Source: JAVVUQ01 sp036653075 (GTDB lineage Bacteria > Bacillota > Clostridia > Christensenellales > CAG-314). Taken from it: a DNA stretch of 30,608 nt. Each line of letters opens with the position of its first letter. Positions within the stretch are counted from its first letter, which is position 1. The notes below the pieces were generated by a model, which did not search any database, had not been told where the DNA came from, and saw nothing but the letters and a program-made list of their open reading frames with translations. Position numbers and translations under genes: made by a program. The DNA is taken from the NCBI GenBank assembly GCA_036653075.1, contig JAVVUQ010000014.1, positions 1 to 30,608 on the forward strand. The letters run 5' to 3'. Shown here in pieces: positions 24,619 to 30,608 of this stretch.

Positions 24619-25929
24619 TTAAGTATATTCAATTAACAACCTGTTCATTTCAGCTATCGCTCTATTTGCGTATTCTTGCTTTTTTAATTGCTTGTCTTTT
24701 ATTTCTTTACACAGCGGTTCAATAATAGCAAAATTACTATTCATTGGTTGAAAATCTTTAGTTGAAGCGTTTGCTATGTAATTGCCTATTGCGCCCGTCA
24801 TTGTTTTTGCGCTAAAGCTCAAACTTTCTTTGCCCACTAAATGCCGATACATATCTAAAGCTGCAACCATTCCGCTACTAATTGATTCAACGTAACCTTC
24901 AACGCCTGTCAATTGCCCTGCAAAATAGATATTTCCCGTTGCATTTTTAAGTCGATAATTCTCCGTTAAAATTCCTGGCGAATTTATATAGGTATTTTTA
25001 TGCATAACTCCGTATCTAACATATTCTGCATTTTTTAGCGCTGGAATTAGTCCAAACACTCTTTTTTGTTCTTTAAATGTTAAATGCGTTTGAAATCCCA
25101 CTAAATTGTAAGAATCTTGCGCTAAATTCTCTTTTCTTAACTGCAATACAGCGTAATTACGTATACCGTTTCTTTTATCTGTTAATCCAACTGGCTTAAG
25201 CGGTCCAAAACGTAACGTATCTACGCCTCTACTTGCCATTACTTCAACAGGCATACACCCCTCAAAAACTGATGCGTCTTCAAAATCTTTTACTTCAGCC
25301 CTCTCTGCGCTAATTAACGCTTCATAAAAAATCTCATATTCTCTGCGAGTCATCGGACAATTTATATAATCAGCGCTTCCTTTATCATATCTACTTGCAT
25401 AAAATGCGCTGTCAAAATCTATACTGTCTTTTGTAACAATTGGCGACGCTGCATCAAAAAAATGCAAAAACTTACCTCCTGTAAGATTCGCAATTGATTC
25501 AATTAACGACTCATCTGTAAGCGGCCCCGTTGCAATAATTACATTTCCTTCTGGAATTGTATTAGCGACAACATTTTTTATAGTTATATATTTACTTGAC
25601 TTTATACGATTTTCTACCGCTTGCGAAAACCGTTCTCTATCCACAGCTAACGCAGCGCCTGCTTCAACACTATTATTATCCGCTTCTTTTATTAATAAAC
25701 TGTTAAAAATTCTCAATTCTTGCTTAAGTAATCCGCAAGCATTGGTAATATCATTACTTTTAAAGGAATTACTACACACAATTTCCGCTAATTCATTCGT
25801 TTGATGCGCCGCAGACTTTTTAATTGGTTTCATTTCCCATAACTGAGTCTCAATTTTTCGCTCGCTTAATTGCCAACACGCCTCGCACCCAGCAAGCCCA
25901 CCACCTATTACAATAACTTTTTCACTCAT
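24619..25929 (-). CDS. trmFO: Methylenetetrahydrofolate-tRNA-(uracil-5-)-methyltransferase TrmFO
   Basis: TrmFO uses FAD and methylenetetrahydrofolate to make ribothymidine at position 54 of tRNA. The 436-residue length is typical. The N-terminal FAD loop VIVIGGGLAGCEACWQL (5-21) is clear, followed by the family block EMKPIKKSAAHQTNELAEIV with CSNSFKS, the DAASPIV stretch, CPMTRREYEIF and GCMPVEVMASRG (family cysteine), and the C-terminal AGQLTGVEGYVES. AAAGGA precedes the ATG. Its position right after topA is the conserved Firmicutes order. Confidence 0.97.
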   Translation of the reverse strand: MSEKVIVIGGGLAGCEACWQLSERKIETQLWEMKPIKKSAAHQTNELAEIVCSNSFKSNDITNACGLLKQELRIFNSLLIKEADNNSVEAGAALAVDRERFSQAVENRIKSSKYITIKNVVANTIPEGNVIIATGPLTDESLIESIANLTGGKFLHFFDAASPIVTKDSIDFDSAFYASRYDKGSADYINCPMTRREYEIFYEALISAERAEVKDFEDASVFEGCMPVEVMASRGVDTLRFGPLKPVGLTDKRNGIRNYAVLQLRKENLAQDSYNLVGFQTHLTFKEQKRVFGLIPALKNAEYVRYGVMHKNTYINSPGILTENYRLKNATGNIYFAGQLTGVEGYVESISSGMVAALDMYRHLVGKESLSFSAKTMTGAIGNYIANASTKDFQPMNSNFAIIEPLCKEIKDKQLKKQEYANRAIAEMNRLLIEYT

Positions 25930-25969
25930 CTTTTTCCTTTAAAGCATTCTATTATATAACGCTATTTTT

Positions 25970-26040
25970 TATACTTTATACCTTATATCTTGATTTGTAT
26001 ACTTTATATCTTGATTTTTATTTTCATATCTTGATTTTTT
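25970..26040. repeat. Imperfect 22-base tandem repeat between topA and trmFO
   Basis: Three diverged copies built around TATATCTTGATTTT, each preceded by an ACTTTA- or TTTTCA-type word, occupy half of the gap between topA and trmFO. Confidence 0.65.
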
Positions 26041-26095
26041 ATAATTATATTGTTTGATTTAATATTATATATTTTTTGATAATTTTATTTAACTT

Positions 26096-28678
26096 TTAGA
26101 TTTTATCTGATAAAATATCCATAATATAACCACATTCGATATTGTTGCATTTATAAACATTCTCGCCGCCTGCGTCCTCAATAGACATTGGCGAATTACA
26201 TTTGGGACATAACACTATATCTTTTTTTACTTTTAGCGTTTTTAATGATTTTATATTTTTACAATTAGGATAACCGCTGCAAGCTAAAAATTTACCATAT
26301 CTTCCTTCTTTTTCAACCATTGGTTTTCCGCATTTGTCGCATATAATATCTAAAAGCGCTTGCTTATTATTAACGTTTTTAACATCGTTTTGAATTTTAG
26401 TAGCGTTTTTTTCAATATTAGAGTTATTTATAGATATACTTAAATTTTCGCCATTTCTATTGGCGTTTAAGCTATCTACATTATCTACGTTGTCATTTTG
26501 TTCGTTATCCTTGATTTTTTCGCCATTTATTCTTTTTATATTTTTGCAATCTGGATAACCGCTGCAAGCTAAAAACTTACCATATCGCCCTATTTTTTCT
26601 ACCATTGGCTTTCCGCATTTATCGCATAGTATATCAGTAATGACAGTTTCAGCTTTTGGTTTAAGAGAAATTATATTTTTACATTCGGGATAGTTACTGC
26701 AAGCTAAGAATTTGCCATACTTTCCTTCTTTTTCAACCATTGGGTTTCCGCATTTGTCGCAAACTATATCAGTAGTAACAGCTTCAGCTTTCGGTTTAAG
26801 TGATTTAATATTTTTACAAGCTGGATAACCGCTACAAGCTAAAAACTTACCATATTTATTCTCTTTAATGTACATAAGCGCGCCGCATTTGTCGCACACT
26901 TCATCGGATAATACTGGCGCAACGTGCATTTTTTCACCATTATCCATCGCTTCTTTAACTTTTATATAAAATGGTTTGTAAAAATCATCTATTATTTTTC
27001 GCCAATCACTGCCTTTGTCCTCAATATCGTCTAATTTATCTTCCATTTGCGCCGTAAACTCAGTATCTACAATATTATCAAAATATTTTTCCAAATATTG
27101 CGTTACAATAAAACCTAACTCTGACGGAATTATATATTTTTTCAATAGCGTCGTATATTGCCTATTATAAAGCGTTGTTAATATAGTCGAATAAGTACTT
27201 GGACGTCCGATTCCATTCTCCTCCATTGCCTTAACTAATGTCGATTCAGTATATCTAAGCGGCGCTTTAGTAAATTTTTGCTCCTCTTTTAATCTATCCA
27301 CTTTAACAATTTCGCCTTCTAATAAATCAGGAATTTTTAAACTTTCATCATCTTCGTCTTTATCTTCATCACTAATAGTATCTTTGCTTTTGCTTTTTTC
27401 TTTATTAATCGCAATAGGCGCTCCATAAATTCTTAAAAATCCATCAAATACAGGCGTTTTTCCTATTGATTTAAATCCATAATCCATACATTCTGTCATT
27501 ACTGTCAATGTATCAAAAACTGCCGATACTGATTGGCTTGCTAAAAAACGTTCGTATATTAATTTATAGACTCTATATTGGTCATTGGAAATTTTACCCT
27601 TTAAACTTTCTGGCGTACGTTCAATGTTGACGGGACGAATTGCCTCGTGGGCGTCTTGCGAATCTTTTTTAGATTTATATATATTAAACTTTGTTGGAAC
27701 ATATTCTTTTCCGTATAAATTAGTTATATACTCTTTCGCCGCTTTTTGCGCATCTTCCGATACTCTGACTGAATCGGTACGAATATAAGTAACAAGCGCT
27801 GTGTGTCCCTCGTCAGCTAAATCTATGCCTTCATATAACTGCTGCGCAATTTGCATTGTTACCTTATTAGATAAATTTAATTTATTTCCAACGTCTTGTT
27901 GTAATGTGCTGGTAGTAAACGGCGGTTGAGGATTCGACATAGTCTTTGAACGTTTTATACTCTTTACAATAAAATCTTTTTTGTTAATCTCTACAAGAAC
28001 TTGTTTACATTCCTCGCCATTACTAATTTTATATTTTTTACCCTTTTTCTCCGTTAGCGTTCCTTTAAATATAACATCTTTATTATCTTTATACAAAAAC
28101 GCCGTTAACGTCCAATATTCTTCTGCAACAAACGCTTTGATTTCTCGTTCTTTATCAACTATTATTTTCAACGCAGCGGATTGAACACGCCCTGCTGATA
28201 AATTGTTTTTTATTTTAAAACAAAGCACAGGCGATAACTTGTATCCGACTAACCTATCTAATACTCGTCTCGCTTGCTGCGCATTGACTAAATTTATGTT
28301 AACTTTACGTGGTTTAATAATCGCTGATTGCACAGCCTTTTTCGTGATTTCATTAAACTCAATTCTATTTTCTGCTTCTTTATCTAATTTTAATACATTC
28401 TGTAAATGCCACGATATAGCCTCGCCCTCTCTATCTGGGTCGGTAGCTAAATAAACGACTTCTGCATTGTTGACTTTTCCTTGCAATCGCTTAATGGTTT
28501 CTTTCTTATTTGGCGTTACTACATATGTTGGTTCATAATTATGCTTTATATCTACCCCTAACGTTTTTTGTGGTAAATCACTTATATGCCCGCCTGATGC
28601 GTCTACAATATATCCCTCTCCAAGATATTTTGCAATCGTCTTTGCCTTTGCAGGCGACTCCACAATAACTAATTTCAT
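26096..28678 (-). CDS. topA: DNA topoisomerase I with five C-terminal zinc-ribbon modules
   Basis: Type IA topoisomerase that relaxes negative supercoils. The ATG with GGAGG upstream gives 860 residues; an upstream start 16 codons earlier lacks a site. TOPRIM: VESPAKAKTIAKYL (6-19) and DPDREGE (80-86 region). Active tyrosine Tyr298 in LVTYIRTDSVR. An acidic insert (about 428-450) follows. The tail has zinc ribbons at about 595-622, 640-667, 685-712, 780-807 and 824-849. The first four share the pattern CDKCG, GKFLACS, YP, CKN; the fifth is divergent. An Asn-rich linker (about 714-778) separates the third and fourth. Bacillus TopA is about 690 residues with fewer modules. In Firmicutes dprA usually lies between comM and topA; here it does not. 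Confidence 0.97.
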   Translation of the reverse strand: MKLVIVESPAKAKTIAKYLGEGYIVDASGGHISDLPQKTLGVDIKHNYEPTYVVTPNKKETIKRLQGKVNNAEVVYLATDPDREGEAISWHLQNVLKLDKEAENRIEFNEITKKAVQSAIIKPRKVNINLVNAQQARRVLDRLVGYKLSPVLCFKIKNNLSAGRVQSAALKIIVDKEREIKAFVAEEYWTLTAFLYKDNKDVIFKGTLTEKKGKKYKISNGEECKQVLVEINKKDFIVKSIKRSKTMSNPQPPFTTSTLQQDVGNKLNLSNKVTMQIAQQLYEGIDLADEGHTALVTYIRTDSVRVSEDAQKAAKEYITNLYGKEYVPTKFNIYKSKKDSQDAHEAIRPVNIERTPESLKGKISNDQYRVYKLIYERFLASQSVSAVFDTLTVMTECMDYGFKSIGKTPVFDGFLRIYGAPIAINKEKSKSKDTISDEDKDEDDESLKIPDLLEGEIVKVDRLKEEQKFTKAPLRYTESTLVKAMEENGIGRPSTYSTILTTLYNRQYTTLLKKYIIPSELGFIVTQYLEKYFDNIVDTEFTAQMEDKLDDIEDKGSDWRKIIDDFYKPFYIKVKEAMDNGEKMHVAPVLSDEVCDKCGALMYIKENKYGKFLACSGYPACKNIKSLKPKAEAVTTDIVCDKCGNPMVEKEGKYGKFLACSNYPECKNIISLKPKAETVITDILCDKCGKPMVEKIGRYGKFLACSGYPDCKNIKRINGEKIKDNEQNDNVDNVDSLNANRNGENLSISINNSNIEKNATKIQNDVKNVNNKQALLDIICDKCGKPMVEKEGRYGKFLACSGYPNCKNIKSLKTLKVKKDIVLCPKCNSPMSIEDAGGENVYKCNNIECGYIMDILSDKI
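26258..26896 (-). repeat. Duplicated zinc-ribbon coding units in topA
   Basis: Coding units at about 26812-26896, 26678-26761, 26543-26626 and 26258-26341 are similar at DNA level; shared words such as GGTAAATTTTTAGCTTGCAG recur with few changes. This points to fairly recent duplication within the gene. Units one to three are spaced by about 135 bases, including a repeated SLKPKAE linker. Confidence 0.85.
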
Positions 28679-28891
28679 CTGCTTTGTCCTCCGAAAAATA
28701 GAGTGGCTTCTATCACTATATACCACTTCTAATTTATAATTTATATTTTAAAGATGTAACATTTTTTTAATTGCAACGCTACTCAATTATTAGCGATAAT
28801 GCTCAGCTTTAATCATAATTTTTTCTATTTTTATTCATAATTCTCATTTATTAAATACTTCATTTACTTATGTTAATCAAAAAAAGCTCAA

Positions 28892-30430
28892 TTAACTCGT
28901 GTATTTTTTATCTAAAGAACGATATAAAATCGCTTCTGCAACGTGACGTGACAAAATATTTTCTTCGCCTTCAAGATCAGCTATCGTACGCGCTACTTTT
29001 AGTATTCTTGTATACGCTCTTGCGCTTAGATGCAATTTTTGATAAGCGCTAAGTAGCAACGCATCAGATTTTGAATCAATTTTACAAAATTCGTTTAATT
29101 GCGCATTGTTCATCTGCGCATTTGAGAAAATATTGGTGTCTTTAAATCTTAAATTTTGTATTTCACGTGATTTATTCACACGTTTTTTGATGCTTTCTGA
29201 ATCCTCAACCATTTCATTATCTATTATATCATCATAAGAGATGTTATCAACTTCTACGTGAATATCAATTCTGTCAAGCAGCGGACCGGATAATTTGTTT
29301 AAATATTTATGAATTTGCGTTGGCGTACAACGACATTCAACTGTTTTACTGCCATAATTTCCGCACGGACAAGGATTCATACTTGCAATTAAAATAAAGT
29401 TTGATGGATATTCCACTGTTAATTTTTGACGAGCAACCGTCATTTTATTATCCTCCAACGGCTGTCGTAACGTCTCCAACACAGCTCGAGGATATTCAGG
29501 TAATTCATCTAAAAACAACACTCCGTTATGCGCTAAACTTATCTCTCCCGGTCTTGCCTCTTTTCCGCCGCCTGTCATCGATGCTATAGTCGCTGTATGA
29601 TGAGGCGACCTAAATGGACGTTTCGTTATGAATCCGTCTGATAAATCTAAAATACCAGCGATAGAATGTATTTTAGCCGTTTCCAACGCTTCTGCAAAAT
29701 TCATATCAGGCATTATTGAAGGAACGGCTTTAGCTATCATTGACTTTCCTGCTCCAGGCGGACCAATAAGTAAAATATTATGCCCTCCAGATACAGCAAT
29801 TTCAGTCGCTCTTTTCGCCGCTCGCTGTCCCTTTATGTACTTCATATCATTGTCAATAACTTTATCCGCTTGCGCTCGCCACTGCTGCAACTTTATAGGT
29901 TCAAATTCACGTATCCCCTTAAGCATTTCAACAACCTGCGTAATGTTGGATAAAGCGTATATCTCTATTCCATCAACATACGACGCCTCTAAAGCGTTAG
30001 CTTTAGGAATAATTATTCGCTTACAACCATCTTGCTTTGCCGATATTAATATAGGCAAAATTCCACACGCTTTGCGTAACTCTCCATCTAACGAAAGCTC
30101 GCCTACCATATAAGTTTCACATAGTTGCCTCTTATCAAACTCATCAGGCGAATTTACAATGGATAACCCTACCGCAATAGGTAAATCATATAACGACCCT
30201 TCTTTCTTTGTGTCCGCTGGCGCAAGATTTATTACAATTTTACCTAATGGATAACTCATTCCGCTATTCTTAATTGCTGACTTTGTACGCTCTCTTGATT
30301 CTTTAATAGAAGCGTCTGGTAACCCCACAATATCATAAGATGGTAACCCAGCGTGTAAATCAACTTCAACATCCACCTTAAACCCTGTTAAACCATTAAG
30401 CCCATAACTATTGATTTTTGAAAGTAACAC
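28892..30430 (-). CDS. comM: YifB/ComM-family Mg-chelatase-like AAA+ ATPase
   Basis: A 512-residue protein of the YifB/ComM family; ComM of Gram-negative species is a hexameric branch-migration helicase used in natural transformation. Domains: an N-terminal Lon-protease-like fold (about 1-170; GLPSYDIVGLPDASIKESRE), an AAA+ domain with Walker A GPPGAGKS (223-230) and Walker B VLFLDELPEY (304-313), a four-cysteine zinc segment around CPCGNYG and CRCTP, and a C-terminal Mg-chelatase helical region. It starts with GTG, supported by GGAGGT five bases upstream. No dprA or other competence gene is near, so a role in recombination in general is as likely as transformation. Confidence 0.95.
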   Translation of the reverse strand: MLLSKINSYGLNGLTGFKVDVEVDLHAGLPSYDIVGLPDASIKESRERTKSAIKNSGMSYPLGKIVINLAPADTKKEGSLYDLPIAVGLSIVNSPDEFDKRQLCETYMVGELSLDGELRKACGILPILISAKQDGCKRIIIPKANALEASYVDGIEIYALSNITQVVEMLKGIREFEPIKLQQWRAQADKVIDNDMKYIKGQRAAKRATEIAVSGGHNILLIGPPGAGKSMIAKAVPSIMPDMNFAEALETAKIHSIAGILDLSDGFITKRPFRSPHHTATIASMTGGGKEARPGEISLAHNGVLFLDELPEYPRAVLETLRQPLEDNKMTVARQKLTVEYPSNFILIASMNPCPCGNYGSKTVECRCTPTQIHKYLNKLSGPLLDRIDIHVEVDNISYDDIIDNEMVEDSESIKKRVNKSREIQNLRFKDTNIFSNAQMNNAQLNEFCKIDSKSDALLLSAYQKLHLSARAYTRILKVARTIADLEGEENILSRHVAEAILYRSLDKKYTS

Positions 30431-30561
30431 CTTCCACCTCCATAGTAAAATTATTTTTCGCAGAGCATCTTTATACTATTGTATATTTATATTTATAATT
30501 ATAAACTTATATTTTTATGCGATTTAATCGTTATACTATCTAAACATCTATTTAATATAAT

Positions 30562-30590
30562 ATTGTATAGACTTTTTGATTATTTTACAA
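30562..30590 (-). promoter_or_regulatory. Possible promoter upstream of comM
   Basis: On the minus strand TTGTAA (30585-30590), a 17-base spacer and TACAAT (30562-30567). It would start the long comM-topA run about 125 bases before comM. Other TATAAT-like boxes exist closer to the gene, so this is one candidate among several. The remaining 30431-30608 shows no gene. Confidence 0.35.
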
Positions 30591-30608
30591 GCATTTTTAA
30601 TCACTTTG

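Noticed and set aside
28679..28891. Possible remnant of dprA between comM and topA
   Set aside because: The gap is about 210 bases, AT-rich, and has no reading frame or motif resembling DprA.
1..30608. Search for a phage, transposon, toxin-antitoxin or defence system
   Set aside because: All clear genes are housekeeping or metabolic; no integrase, transposase, restriction, toxin or reverse-transcriptase motifs were seen, and no tRNA-like cloverleaf was found in the gaps.

Overview
The window is AT-rich, mostly minus-strand bacterial chromosome from a low-GC Gram-positive lineage, most likely an anaerobic member of the Clostridia. The basis is gene order and content: rimP-nusA-rnpM-ylxQ-infB, topA-trmFO-hslV-hslU and uppS-cdsA-dxr-rseP-ispG are Firmicutes-type blocks. 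The window also holds a YlmC/YmxH sporulation-family protein, a CoA-transferase of the 4-hydroxybutyrate/butyrate type and a ferredoxin-like aldo/keto reductase. No species can be named from sequence alone.

Layout. 1-4472 (minus): 5' part of infB, then ylxQ, rnpM, nusA and rimP, read from a strong promoter at 4845-4873 through a long leader. 5078-9326 (minus): a purine-type phosphoribosyltransferase, an acyl-CoA-synthetase-like ligase and a GH13 alpha-glucosidase. 9922-11028 (plus): a ZIP metal transporter and YmxH, closed by a long bidirectional terminator. 11227-13710 (minus): CoA-transferase and phosphofructokinase. 14189-15214 (plus): an aldo/keto reductase with two 4Fe-4S motifs. 15606-30430 (minus): a long housekeeping run read comM, topA, trmFO, hslV, hslU, uppS, cdsA, dxr, rseP, ispG and finally a short PolC relative.

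How the genes fit together. ispG and dxr make isoprenoid precursors by the MEP pathway, uppS turns them into the cell-wall lipid carrier, cdsA makes CDP-diacylglycerol, and rseP is the membrane protease. The rimP-infB block serves ribosome maturation, transcription elongation, RNase P control and translation initiation. The middle segment (5-15 kb) is metabolic: sugar cleavage, glycolysis, CoA-ester exchange and redox. It sits exactly where polC and rimP are neighbours in many Firmicutes.

Most notable points. (1) IF-2 carries a 103-residue segment made only of Asn, Gly, Ser, Tyr and Thr, resembling prion-like domains. (2) The gene in the polC position encodes only the N-terminal, OB and 3'-5' exonuclease parts. 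Both the polymerase and the PHP half that should precede the exonuclease are gone, so it is a re-built protein and not a simple truncation. (3) TopA has five C-terminal zinc-ribbon modules. (4) Short tandem repeats recur in intergenic regions, twice running over the stop codon of the upstream gene. (5) The classical gene block is collapsed: dprA, codV, codY, rpsB-tsf-pyrH-frr and proS are missing at their usual places. I found no CRISPR array, tRNA, rRNA, phage or transposase gene.
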